64,000 bases of DNA from UBA3537 sp049889395 (GTDB lineage: Bacteria; Bacteroidota; Bacteroidia; Flavobacteriales; Flavobacteriaceae), in the NCBI GenBank assembly GCA_049889395.1, contig JBMHDM010000031.1, forward strand, positions 62,001 through 126,000. Reading direction: 5' to 3'. Position numbers and translations under genes: made by a program. This document shows, in pieces, positions 17,865-26,923 of this stretch; within the stretch, counting starts at the first letter, position 1; each line of letters begins with the position of its first letter. The notes under the pieces are model-generated. The model ran no database searches. It saw only the letters and a list, made by a program, of their open reading frames with translations, and was not told the DNA's origin.

Positions 17865-19055
17865 ATGAACCAATTACTTTCTGAACGAATTTTAAACATG
17901 GCCACTTCAGCAACTTTGGCCATGGCAGCAAAAGCAAGAGAACTACGAAACGAAGGCAAAGATATTATCGGATTAAGTCTTGGAGAACCAGACTTTAACA
18001 CCCCAGACTATATCAAAAATGCAGCCAAACAAGCCATTGACGACAATTATAATTCCTACACTCCTGTAGACGGCTATGGGGAATTAAAACAAGCCATTAT
18101 TACGAAATTCAAACGCGATAACAATTTACAATATACGCCAGAGCAAATCGTTGTATCGACTGGCGCCAAACAATGCTTGGCCAACGTAGCTTTGGTCCTT
18201 TTAAACAAAGGAGACGAGGTTATTTTACCATGCCCTTACTGGGTCAGTTACTCTGACATTGTTAAGCTTTCTGAAGGGACTCCTGTAGAGGTCAAAACGT
18301 CCATAGAAACTGATTTTAAAATGACTCCAGAACAGTTGGAAGCTGCTATTACACCCAAAACCAAAATGATTTGGTTCAGTTCACCATGTAATCCCAGTGG
18401 ATCAGTTTACAGTAAAAAGGAACTTCGTGCACTCGCAGATGTATTACAGAAACACCCCAAAATCTATGTTGTTTCTGATGAAATTTATGAGCACATCAAT
18501 TTCGGAAGCGGTCACGCTAGCATGGCACAATTTGATGATATGTATGACAGAACCATAACCGTAAATGGGGTGTCAAAAGCATTTGCCATGACAGGCTGGC
18601 GAATTGGATTTTTGGGCGCTCCGAAAGCCATAGCTAGAGCTTGCAACAAAATGCAGGGTCAAATAACAAGCGGTGCCAATTGTATCGCCCAAAGAGCAGT
18701 TATCACAGCCCTAAACGAACCGCCATCTAAGGTTCAGTACATGGTTGATGAATTCAAAGTACGTCGAGATTTGATTTTAGATTTACTAAAAACTGTTGAT
18801 GGTTTTAGTTGTAATATTCCTGAGGGCGCTTTTTATGTATTCCCTGATGTGTCGTCGCTGTTTGGACATACCTTTAATGGGAAAACAATACATAATGCAA
18901 CAGATTTATCGCTCTACCTGTTAGAAGAAGCACTTGTTGCCACAGTTACAGGGGATGCCTTTGGCAATCCAGACTGTATTCGAATTTCATATGCTGCATC
19001 CAAAGAACAAATAAAAGAAGCAATTTCTAGAATCAAAGAAGCGTTACGGAAATAA
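17865..19055 (+). CDS. aspC: class I PLP-dependent aminotransferase (aspartate aminotransferase type)
   Basis: A 396-residue fold-type I aminotransferase. The PLP lysine is K238 in VSKAFAMTGWRIG; N176 (CNPSG), D205 and Y208 (SDEIYEH) contact the cofactor, and the C-terminal CIRISYA carries the substrate-carboxylate arginine. The closest family pattern is the I-gamma aspartate aminotransferase found in Bacteroidota, which makes aspartate from oxaloacetate and glutamate; activity on other amino acids is possible. The stop lies 3 bases from that of convergent trkH. Confidence 0.9.
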   Translation: MNQLLSERILNMATSATLAMAAKARELRNEGKDIIGLSLGEPDFNTPDYIKNAAKQAIDDNYNSYTPVDGYGELKQAIITKFKRDNNLQYTPEQIVVSTGAKQCLANVALVLLNKGDEVILPCPYWVSYSDIVKLSEGTPVEVKTSIETDFKMTPEQLEAAITPKTKMIWFSSPCNPSGSVYSKKELRALADVLQKHPKIYVVSDEIYEHINFGSGHASMAQFDDMYDRTITVNGVSKAFAMTGWRIGFLGAPKAIARACNKMQGQITSGANCIAQRAVITALNEPPSKVQYMVDEFKVRRDLILDLLKTVDGFSCNIPEGAFYVFPDVSSLFGHTFNGKTIHNATDLSLYLLEEALVATVTGDAFGNPDCIRISYAASKEQIKEAISRIKEALRK

Positions 19056-19058
19056 TCT

Positions 19059-20555
19059 TCAGCGATTTCGCCAGAAAAAAGGTGTTAGTAATATCAAAAC
19101 TGTAAATAGTTCCAAACGTCCAATTAGCATTAGGAATGATGCCCACCATTTTCCAATTTGTGGCATTTCATAAAAATTGTGCGCTGGACCAAACTCTCCC
19201 AGTGCCGGACCAACATTACCAAGGCTAGAGGCTGCAACTCCAACAGCAGATTCAAAGTCTAGACCTAAAAACGAAAATCCCAATGCACCGATAATAAACG
19301 AGATCATATATAGGATAAAGAATCCTAACACATTGAACACAATATCGCCAGAGACTGTTTTTCCATTATATCGTACTGGAATAACAGCATTGGGGTGGAG
19401 CGATCGTTTAAATTCCATAAATCCATTTCTGATTAGTAGTAGGTGACGTACTACTTTTACCCCACCTGAAGTACTTCCTGAAGACCCGCCTAAAAACATT
19501 AAGCCAAAGAAAAATACAACCAAAAAAGAAGACCAAAGGGTAAAATCGGCTGTTACGAATCCTGTCGTGGTTATTATAGCAGTAACTTGAAATATAGCAT
19601 GCCTAAATGTAGCTTCTATTTCGCCAAAAACTTGTGGATGGTTAAAAACCGATACTTTGGAAAGCGATGAATTAGTGTATAAAACAACTGAGGCGATTAT
19701 AGTGAAAACACCCAAAAATTTAGCGTATAGTTTAAACTCCTCGTCTTTAAAAATTCTTTTAAAATTGACTTTAAATCCAAAATAACTCAACACAAAATTA
19801 GTACCAGCCAAAAGCATAAATAATACAATTATATATTGAACAATTGGACTGTCGTTCCAATAAGCTATACTTTGATTTTTGGTAGAAAATCCGCCTGTTG
19901 ATAATGTGCTCATGGCATGATTTATAGCATCAAAAAAGGACATCCCGGCTAACTTTAAAAAAAGTGTTTCTGCAGCAGTATACCCAAAATATATTAACCA
20001 GAGGCGTTTAGCTGTATCTGTAATTCTTGGGTGGAGCTTATCGCCTGCTGGACCAGGTGCCTCTGCAGCGAAAAGTTGCATTCCTCCAATGCCTAAAAGT
20101 GGTAGAATAGCGATAGCTAAAACAATAATTCCCATACCACCAATCCAGTGAGTCAAACTACGCCAAAATAAAATTCCTTCAGGTTGGGATTCTATATCAT
20201 TTAAAATGGTTGCACCAGTGGTAGTATAACCTGACATGGTTTCAAAAAAAGCATTTGTAAAATTTGGTATTGTTCCAGTTAATAGATACGGTAAAGTTCC
20301 CGATAACGACATCACAATCCACCCAAATGCAACAACTATATATCCCTCACGCTTATTCATTTCTTTTGCATGATTTTTTGTTGTAAACATGATCAAAAGG
20401 CCAATAAGTAATATTGAAATTCCAGACCACAAAAGAGGTAATGTTACGCCATCTTGGTAAAGAAAACTAACAAGAGTTGACAATAACATAAATCCGCCAT
20501 TGAACAATAGTAACAGTCCAAAAAAATGAATTACAATTTTAAAGTTCTGCTTCAT
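19059..20555 (-). CDS. trkH: TrkH-family potassium uptake channel subunit
   Basis: A 498-residue membrane protein of the TrkH/KtrB family, made of four M1-P-M2 repeats. Pore-loop signatures include TMSGYTTTGATI (about 106-117), STLSTGGFSTK and the last loop with GVAASSLGNVGPALGEF. It works with the NAD(H)-binding TrkA encoded 6 bases upstream. The length is typical. Confidence 0.95.
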   Translation of the reverse strand: MKQNFKIVIHFFGLLLLFNGGFMLLSTLVSFLYQDGVTLPLLWSGISILLIGLLIMFTTKNHAKEMNKREGYIVVAFGWIVMSLSGTLPYLLTGTIPNFTNAFFETMSGYTTTGATILNDIESQPEGILFWRSLTHWIGGMGIIVLAIAILPLLGIGGMQLFAAEAPGPAGDKLHPRITDTAKRLWLIYFGYTAAETLFLKLAGMSFFDAINHAMSTLSTGGFSTKNQSIAYWNDSPIVQYIIVLFMLLAGTNFVLSYFGFKVNFKRIFKDEEFKLYAKFLGVFTIIASVVLYTNSSLSKVSVFNHPQVFGEIEATFRHAIFQVTAIITTTGFVTADFTLWSSFLVVFFFGLMFLGGSSGSTSGGVKVVRHLLLIRNGFMEFKRSLHPNAVIPVRYNGKTVSGDIVFNVLGFFILYMISFIIGALGFSFLGLDFESAVGVAASSLGNVGPALGEFGPAHNFYEMPQIGKWWASFLMLIGRLELFTVLILLTPFFWRNR

Positions 20556-20561
20556 AGAATG

Positions 20562-21911
20562 TTAATAGAACAAACTTTCAACTTTTTTTATAGAATTAGG
20601 CAAACAGCATACTACAACTCTGTCACCAGATTCAATATTGAAATCTCCCAATGCAATGATACCCGTATTATTGCGAATGACACCACCAATGATAGCTGAA
20701 CGTGGAAAATCCAAATCTTTGATTGCTTTATCTCGGATTTTTGAAGTCGGTTTCACAACAAACTCTAATAATTCGGCTTCCATATTAGTTAGTTTCGTCA
20801 TGGCAACTACTTCTCCTTTTCTAACATATCGGAATATACTATTGGCGGCTAACAGTTTTTTGTTGATGAGTGTGTCCACACCAATAGATTGAGATAAGGC
20901 AAAATAATCCATATTTTCTACCAACGCAATGGTTTTTTTCACCCCTTTAGATTTGGCCACTAAAGAAGACATAATATTAGTTTCAGAATTTCCAGTGACT
21001 GAAATAAATGCATCCATATCACTAAAGTTTTCCTCATCTAAAAGTTCAACATTTCGACCGTCGCCGTTGATAATTAATGAATTTGGCAACTGATCGGCTA
21101 AATCCTCAGCTCGTTCTTTGGATTGTTCAACTAATTTTATGTTGAAGTTACTATTAGCTAGAGCATTTGCAGTAGCAAAACCAATTTGACCACCTCCTAA
21201 AATCATCAAATTTTTAATTTGAGTTTTTCGTTTTCCGGTCAACTTACAAAGTTCTTCATCCCCGCCTTTTGAGGTCATAAAAACAACGCGATCGCCTTCT
21301 TTGAAGATGGTGTCTCCTCTAGGAATAATGGTCAAATGAGAACCAAAACGCTGTATAGCAATTGGAATAAAATGAATATCTGATAGTAGTTGAGCTGCTG
21401 TTTTGACGGAGTTATTAATAATCTTTGCTTCGCTGGAGAGGGTTAAGCCTAACATCGTTAATGCCCCATCTTCAAATTCGTATGTGTCGTTAAAAACGGA
21501 TTGATTCAGAAGCAATTCAATTTCTGATGCTGCTAGAGACTCGGGAGAAATCAACTCATCGATACCCAATTGCTCAAATCCAATTTCATTTTTGTGTTCA
21601 ATAAATTCTGTATTTGATATTCGAGCAATTGTTTTTTGGGCCCCCAATTGTTTGGCCAAAGCACAGGATGTGATATTGGAAGTTTCAGATGAGGTTACAG
21701 CAATGAATAAATTTGCAAGAGATATATTGGAATCCTTCAGAACTGAGATTGAAGTGATATCGCCTTTGACTACCTTGATATCAAGGTGTGTTTCGGCATA
21801 CATCAGGCGGTCTTTGTCCAAATCGATCAAAGTTATTTCTTGTGATTCGTAGGACAAAAGTTTGGCTAAGTGAATGCCGACTTCTCCACCACCAGCTATG
21901 ATAATTTTCAT
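20562..21911 (-). CDS. trkA: Trk system potassium transporter TrkA
   Basis: A 449-residue cytoplasmic gating subunit with two RCK units. Each has a nucleotide-binding Rossmann motif: GGGEVGIHLAKLL at 7-19 and GGGQIGFATANAL at about 239-251, each followed by a TrkA_C domain. It is the first gene of the trkA-trkH operon, preceded by a perfect promoter element at 21936-21943 and divergent from menG. Confidence 0.96.
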   Translation of the reverse strand: MKIIIAGGGEVGIHLAKLLSYESQEITLIDLDKDRLMYAETHLDIKVVKGDITSISVLKDSNISLANLFIAVTSSETSNITSCALAKQLGAQKTIARISNTEFIEHKNEIGFEQLGIDELISPESLAASEIELLLNQSVFNDTYEFEDGALTMLGLTLSSEAKIINNSVKTAAQLLSDIHFIPIAIQRFGSHLTIIPRGDTIFKEGDRVVFMTSKGGDEELCKLTGKRKTQIKNLMILGGGQIGFATANALANSNFNIKLVEQSKERAEDLADQLPNSLIINGDGRNVELLDEENFSDMDAFISVTGNSETNIMSSLVAKSKGVKKTIALVENMDYFALSQSIGVDTLINKKLLAANSIFRYVRKGEVVAMTKLTNMEAELLEFVVKPTSKIRDKAIKDLDFPRSAIIGGVIRNNTGIIALGDFNIESGDRVVVCCLPNSIKKVESLFY

Positions 21912-21935
21912 TAAATATCAATTACAATTGATGCG

Positions 21936-21943
21936 CAAATATA
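21936..21943 (-). promoter_or_regulatory. promoter of trkA-trkH
   Basis: The minus strand reads TATATTTG, a perfect TAnnTTTG element, 24 bases before the trkA ATG. No TTG stands at the expected -33 distance. Confidence 0.6.
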
Positions 21944-22016
21944 ATTTATTTTTAGGGATTTGTTTTGGAATTGTATTTCTTTGCATTTGGAAAACGCCAC
22001 AATTCAAGTCTAAATT

Positions 22017-22748
22017 ATGAGCAAAAACATTACACCATACAGAGACAGTTCACTTAGAAAAAAAGACCAAATTGCTCAAATGTTTAACAATATTTCAAAA
22101 GAATATGACGGACTTAACAGAGTTATTTCATTTGGAATTGATATCAAATGGCGGCAAAAAGTAGTCGATATTGTAGCGCAACACAAACCCGATTCAGTAT
22201 TGGATATTGCTACAGGCACAGGCGATTTAGCCATAAATTTAGTACAAACTAAAGCTCAAGAAATTATTGGTCTAGACATCAGTGAAGGCATGTTAGATGT
22301 TGGACGACAAAAAATTAAGGCCAAAGAGCTCCACTCCACCATAAAAATGATTGTAGGTGACTCCGAGAGTTTATCGTTCAAAAAAAATTCATTTGATGCC
22401 GTAACAGTTGCCTTTGGTGTTCGAAATTTCGAAACGCTTGAAAAAGGCCTTTCTGAAATTTTAAGGGTTTTAAAACCTGGAGGTAAATTTGTGGTTTTAG
22501 AAACTTCTGTACCGACCAAATTTCCATTTAAACAAGGATATTTCCTTTACACAAAAATCATGTTACCGCTTATCGGAAAACTATTTTCCAAAGATAAACA
22601 AGCCTATGGATATTTAAGCTCCTCTGCTGCAAAATTCCCTCACGGTGAGGCTTTCAACAATATTTTGAAAAAAGTTGGGTTTATACATGTTGAGTCTCAC
22701 CCTCAAACGTTCGGTGTGGCTTCAATCTATACAGCTTCAAAAAAATGA
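22017..22748 (+). CDS. menG: demethylmenaquinone methyltransferase (UbiE/MenG)
   Basis: A 243-residue SAM methyltransferase that completes menaquinone synthesis by C-methylating demethylmenaquinone; flavobacteria use menaquinone, so the ubiquinone role is unlikely. Motifs are LDIATGTGDLAI near 62-73, the FGVRNFE block near 134-140 and LKPGGKF near 157-163. It overlaps porT by four bases (ATGA), so the two are translationally coupled. Menaquinone is also the electron acceptor of the NQR complex encoded in this window. Confidence 0.95.
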   Translation: MSKNITPYRDSSLRKKDQIAQMFNNISKEYDGLNRVISFGIDIKWRQKVVDIVAQHKPDSVLDIATGTGDLAINLVQTKAQEIIGLDISEGMLDVGRQKIKAKELHSTIKMIVGDSESLSFKKNSFDAVTVAFGVRNFETLEKGLSEILRVLKPGGKFVVLETSVPTKFPFKQGYFLYTKIMLPLIGKLFSKDKQAYGYLSSSAAKFPHGEAFNNILKKVGFIHVESHPQTFGVASIYTASKK

Positions 22749-23464
22749 AATTGAAATCAATCTTATTAACTGTTTTTCTAATATTGTTCTCGCTACATTC
22801 TAGTGCACAGTTGTTCACAAAAGAGCGTCTTTTGAATAATGAAAATTTTGATAAAGCGCCTCTTTCATATGGGTATTATTTGGGTCTTAATAGTTATGAT
22901 TTTAATATCGATTATAAATCCAATGTGAGAGACATTCAAGTGATTAAAGCAATGGGCTTCAATGTTGGTTTAATTGGTAACGTTCGAATCAATGATTATT
23001 TTGATATTCGGTTGGAGCCCGGACTAGTCATGTCTAATAGAACTTTAAGTTACAGTGCAACTTACTTTGATGGATTGAGTTTTGAAGAAAAAGACCTTGA
23101 ACGAGAGCTACGCTCAACATACATACATATCCCGCTTTTGATTAAAATTTCGACTAAGAGAATTAATAACATTAAACCATTCATTGTTGGTGGAATTTCC
23201 ACGGCTCTAAACCTGTCGAGTAACCAAGACAATCCCGACGATAACAGTAAAGGAAACTTTAGGATGAAAAAGAATAATATATTTTACGAGTTGGGATTGG
23301 GAATAGATTTGTATTTTACTTGGTTTAAATTTACGCCTTCAATTCGTGGTGTTTTTTCCATACAAGATGAACATGTAAAAGATCTAGACCCCAATAGCCC
23401 ATGGACGCAGCATATTGACCAAATGCAATCCAGAGGGGTCTTCATTAACTTTACATTTCAGTAG
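22745..23464 (+). CDS. porT: type IX secretion outer-membrane protein PorT/SprT
   Basis: A 239-residue protein with a signal peptide (to about HSSAQ) and an eight-stranded-barrel pattern of the porin/OmpA-like PorT family. The conserved position after menG and before a TrmH-like gene is characteristic of flavobacterial porT/sprT, which is needed for type IX secretion and gliding. Blocks such as GFNVGLIGNVRINDYFDIRL and YIHIPLLIK support the call. The last 14 bases overlap the convergent methyltransferase gene. Confidence 0.85.
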   Translation: MKLKSILLTVFLILFSLHSSAQLFTKERLLNNENFDKAPLSYGYYLGLNSYDFNIDYKSNVRDIQVIKAMGFNVGLIGNVRINDYFDIRLEPGLVMSNRTLSYSATYFDGLSFEEKDLERELRSTYIHIPLLIKISTKRINNIKPFIVGGISTALNLSSNQDNPDDNSKGNFRMKKNNIFYELGLGIDLYFTWFKFTPSIRGVFSIQDEHVKDLDPNSPWTQHIDQMQSRGVFINFTFQ

Positions 23465-24182
23465 ATCGTCGCCTAAATTCCCCTAGAATAATAGCTGCTG
23501 CATTGGCAACATTTAAACTCTCTGTCTGTTTAAAATCACCATATCTCGGAATAGCTATTCGTTTGTCAAGAATCGACTCTATATTGTCGGAAATCCCATT
23601 AGCCTCATTACCCAGAACAATCACTCCACGCTGTGGTAAATTTTCTTCATAGATAGATTTTCCGTCCATAAAAGTGCCAAAAGTTTGCTGTTTGTTTTTC
23701 AAAAATAACGCCAAATCTGTGTAGGTAATAGTGACGCGTGTGTGTGATCCCATTGCAGACTGAATCACTTTAGAATTGTAACAATCAACACTATTTATAC
23801 TACAAACCAAGTCTTTAACCCCAAACCAATCACAAAGGCGGATAATTGTACCCAAATTCCCTGGGTTATTCAAACCATCAAGCGCTACAATTAGCTGACT
23901 AGCATCTATTTCTACTGGAGTAGGAATTTTAAAAATAGCAACAACAACGTTTGGGGTTTTCAAATTACTAATCTTATTAAGTTCCATTTCTGACACTTTG
24001 GTGTAGGCCTTTCCAAATGCTTGATAATAATCTGAAGTCGATAAGATTTCAACCAAATCATATTGAGCATCCAAGAATTCTTGAACTACTTTAGGTCCTT
24101 CTGCCACAAAACATTGCTGCTCCTGTCGATATTTTTTTTTACTTAAACTCAGGATTCGTTTGGTTTGGTTTTTGGTTAACAT
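23451..24182 (-). CDS. TrmH/SpoU-family RNA 2'-O-methyltransferase
   Basis: A 243-residue SPOUT enzyme. The N-terminal substrate-binding domain (about 1-85, with KKYRQEQQCFVAEGPKV) precedes the knotted catalytic domain. The three SpoU motifs are visible: LDGLNNPGNLGTIIR near 111-125, VLGNEANGIS near 191-200 and SLNVANAAAI near 222-231. Whether the target is 23S rRNA or tRNA cannot be told. It overlaps convergent porT by 14 bases. Confidence 0.93.
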   Translation of the reverse strand: MLTKNQTKRILSLSKKKYRQEQQCFVAEGPKVVQEFLDAQYDLVEILSTSDYYQAFGKAYTKVSEMELNKISNLKTPNVVVAIFKIPTPVEIDASQLIVALDGLNNPGNLGTIIRLCDWFGVKDLVCSINSVDCYNSKVIQSAMGSHTRVTITYTDLALFLKNKQQTFGTFMDGKSIYEENLPQRGVIVLGNEANGISDNIESILDKRIAIPRYGDFKQTESLNVANAAAIILGEFRRRSTEM

Positions 24183-24200
24183 TTAAAACTTGTACATTTG
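24172..24200 (+). promoter_or_regulatory. promoter of tamL
   Basis: TTG (24172-24174) and the perfect -7 element TACATTTG (24193-24200) are 18 bases apart, the optimal flavobacterial spacing. The element is 44 bases before the TTG start of tamL; part of it overlaps the start codon of the divergent methyltransferase gene. Confidence 0.7.
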
Positions 24201-24244
24201 GTTAATATTCGATACAGAGTATAAATCTAAATTTTATTTGGGTC

Positions 24245-26809
24245 TTGTTGAAACAAACACTAAAAAAAATTACTTCAATTGCTGTTGCAGCTTTATTTCT
24301 AAGTTCTTGTGATGCTGTAAAACGAGTGAATTCAGACGAATTATTACTCACTGAAAATAGCTTTATTGTCAATGGAAAAGCAACCAAAAATGAGACGCTC
24401 TCAAAATTGTCATTTCAAAAAGTAAACAGTAGAATACTAGGGATTCCTGCCAGACTCCATATTTATAACCTGGCTCGACCTAATAAAGATTCCATTTTCG
24501 AGGCGTGGCTCGACAAAAAACCAAAGCGCAGGCTACGGATGGAACAAAAATTTTCCAAAAAACAAGTCGATCAAATTAAAAAATCAATCGTCGGTCTTGG
24601 AATCAATCGTTGGTTAAAAAATACCGGAGAAGCTCCAGCGCTTTTGGATTCCCTCAAAATAGAGAAAACGAAACTTAATCTAGAAAGGTACTACTTTTCA
24701 AAAGGGTGGTTTGATCGTGTAGTGAGTTACAACGTGGATACACTCGGGCAAAAACGTGCCGCCATGGCATTTCAAATACAAACTGGGAACCCGCATAAAA
24801 TTGACAGTCTAAGTGTCCAAATTGAGACTCCCCTTCTGGATTCATTATACAGGCAATCTGAAAGTAAGTCATTCATCAAACAGGGAGAGCAATTTGATAT
24901 TTCAAATTTTGAAAAAGAACGTCAACGCGTGACCCAACAATTCAGAAATTCTGGAGTCTATCATTTCACACAAGACTATGTTAGATTTGAAAATGACACT
25001 ATAGATAAAAACCATTTGGTGGATGTCTCACTTAATGTTCAAAATCGAATTGTAAGAGCTGAAGATACCACAAATCAGGTTCCCTTTAAAGTTTACACCA
25101 TCAAGGAAGTGAATATTTTTACAGATGCCAGTTTTGAAAACAGGAGTCAGAAAGAGGTCAAAAAATCTGCCACATACAATAACTTTAATTTTTATAATTT
25201 CGATGTTTTAAAATACAACCCTAAAGCCATTTCGCGTGCTGTTTTGATCAATAAAGGCGACGTTTACAGCGATTTGACCAAAGCACAAACCTATCGCTAC
25301 CTCAATGAACTCAACTCTTTTAAATACCCTAGTATTGAATATACGGAAAATCCTAGTGATACAACACTCACAGCTAATATTTTTCTGAATCCAAAGAAAA
25401 AGTATGGATTAGGATTTGACTTTGATGTATCGCAAAGTAATATTCAAAAGATTGGTTTATCATTCTCAAGTAGTGTCCTAATTAGAAATGTTTTTCGGGG
25501 AGCAGAAACCCTTCAAGTTTCGGCTCTTGGATCTGTGGGCGCCTCAAAAGATGGTGCAAAATCTGAAGATCGATTTTTTGATATTAATGAAATAGGAGCT
25601 GACGTAAAACTCAATATTCCAAGAGTATTTTTTCCAATCAATACAGATAGAATTATTCCAAAATTTATGTCCCCTACAACAGAGCTTGGAGCTGGATTTA
25701 CGGGACAAAAAAATATCGGCTTGGACAAACAAACTTTTAATGGCAGACTTCGGTACAATTGGTTCCCTAAAAAAAATATTACAAACACTCTGGATTTAAT
25801 CAACCTGCAATATGTGAGGAATTTGAACCCTGGAAATTATTTTTCGGTCTATCAAAATTCGTTTAACCGTTTAGAATCAATAGCTTTAAATTCCTACCCA
25901 ACACCAACTGAATATTTAACACAAAACGATGATGGAACCAGCCAACTGAATATTGAAAGAGCAGACGATTTTATAGCCCTGTCTGCCTCTGACAACAACT
26001 TCCAGACAAGTGAACCACAAGATTACCAAACCGTGATAAATATCCGAGAACGTAAAAATAGACTCACGCAAAACAATCTTATTCTAGCTACTAACTTTAG
26101 TTTTTTGAAAGACAACAGAGACAATGTTTTTGACACCAATTTTTCAATTTTTAGGTTTAAGCTAGAATTAGCTGGGAATTTGCTCAATAGCGCTTCCAAT
26201 TGGCTTTCTCTTGACAAAAATAACAATGGTGAATATGAGATAAATGGTGTTGCATTTTCACAATTTATCAAAACAGAAATCGATTACATCAAATTATGGA
26301 ATCTTGGACGAAGTAACGTATTGGCTCTCAGAACATTCTTTGGCGTAGCCATTCCTGTAGGAAATTCCAACTCCATTCCATTTTTACGGAGTTTTTTCGC
26401 AGGAGGAGCTAATGATAATAGAGCTTGGACAGCCTACAACTTAGGGCCAGGACGATCCGACAATAACAATGAATTCAATGAAGCAAATTTAAAACTTGCT
26501 TTAAGTTTGGAACACCGGTATAATTTGTTCGGGAAGCTCAATGGTGCCTTTTTCATTGATGCCGGGAATATTTGGAATGTTCTAGACGATGTTGAAGATC
26601 CAAAAGCAACTTTCGAGGGCTTTTCAGCTCTTGAGGATATTGCTGTGGGAGCCGGAATCGGTTTGCGCTATGATTTCGATTTTTTTATACTGAGACTAGA
26701 CACTGGATTTAAAGCTTATAATCCGACATACCCTAAAAATGACCGCTGGCTAAAAGATTTTAATTTTAGCAATGCCGTCTATAACATAGGTATAAATTAT
26801 CCGTTTTAG
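24245..26809 (+). CDS. tamL: TamL-like BamA/TamA-family outer-membrane assembly lipoprotein
   Basis: A protein of about 854 residues with POTRA-like repeats in the first half and a BamA/TamA-type barrel in the second. The N-terminus has a lipobox (LSSC, C22), the mark of Bacteroidota TamL as opposed to TamA. The barrel ends in a Phe-terminated strand (NIGINYPF), and FFAGGANDNRAWT near residue 718 is the conserved VRGF-like loop region. There is no ATG at the right place: the start must be one of two adjacent TTG codons (24245 or 24248). It should help insert proteins into the outer membrane. tamB is not in the window. Confidence 0.88.
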   Translation: MLKQTLKKITSIAVAALFLSSCDAVKRVNSDELLLTENSFIVNGKATKNETLSKLSFQKVNSRILGIPARLHIYNLARPNKDSIFEAWLDKKPKRRLRMEQKFSKKQVDQIKKSIVGLGINRWLKNTGEAPALLDSLKIEKTKLNLERYYFSKGWFDRVVSYNVDTLGQKRAAMAFQIQTGNPHKIDSLSVQIETPLLDSLYRQSESKSFIKQGEQFDISNFEKERQRVTQQFRNSGVYHFTQDYVRFENDTIDKNHLVDVSLNVQNRIVRAEDTTNQVPFKVYTIKEVNIFTDASFENRSQKEVKKSATYNNFNFYNFDVLKYNPKAISRAVLINKGDVYSDLTKAQTYRYLNELNSFKYPSIEYTENPSDTTLTANIFLNPKKKYGLGFDFDVSQSNIQKIGLSFSSSVLIRNVFRGAETLQVSALGSVGASKDGAKSEDRFFDINEIGADVKLNIPRVFFPINTDRIIPKFMSPTTELGAGFTGQKNIGLDKQTFNGRLRYNWFPKKNITNTLDLINLQYVRNLNPGNYFSVYQNSFNRLESIALNSYPTPTEYLTQNDDGTSQLNIERADDFIALSASDNNFQTSEPQDYQTVINIRERKNRLTQNNLILATNFSFLKDNRDNVFDTNFSIFRFKLELAGNLLNSASNWLSLDKNNNGEYEINGVAFSQFIKTEIDYIKLWNLGRSNVLALRTFFGVAIPVGNSNSIPFLRSFFAGGANDNRAWTAYNLGPGRSDNNNEFNEANLKLALSLEHRYNLFGKLNGAFFIDAGNIWNVLDDVEDPKATFEGFSALEDIAVGAGIGLRYDFDFFILRLDTGFKAYNPTYPKNDRWLKDFNFSNAVYNIGINYPF

Positions 26810-26892
26810 AGATTTAGATTGGACTCAAACGATTTCGTACAAATCAGAGCAGAAGTAGTGTTAAAATTTTAACAGAACGGAATTAATTTTAG

Positions 26893-26900
26893 TACTTTAG
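26893..26900 (+). promoter_or_regulatory. probable promoter of fbaA
   Basis: TACTTTAG matches TAnnTTTG with one mismatch and is followed by CG exactly as before mlaE (55829). It ends 23 bases before the fbaA ATG. Confidence 0.4.
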
Positions 26901-26923
26901 CGGCAAAATTTAAAATCAACCAA

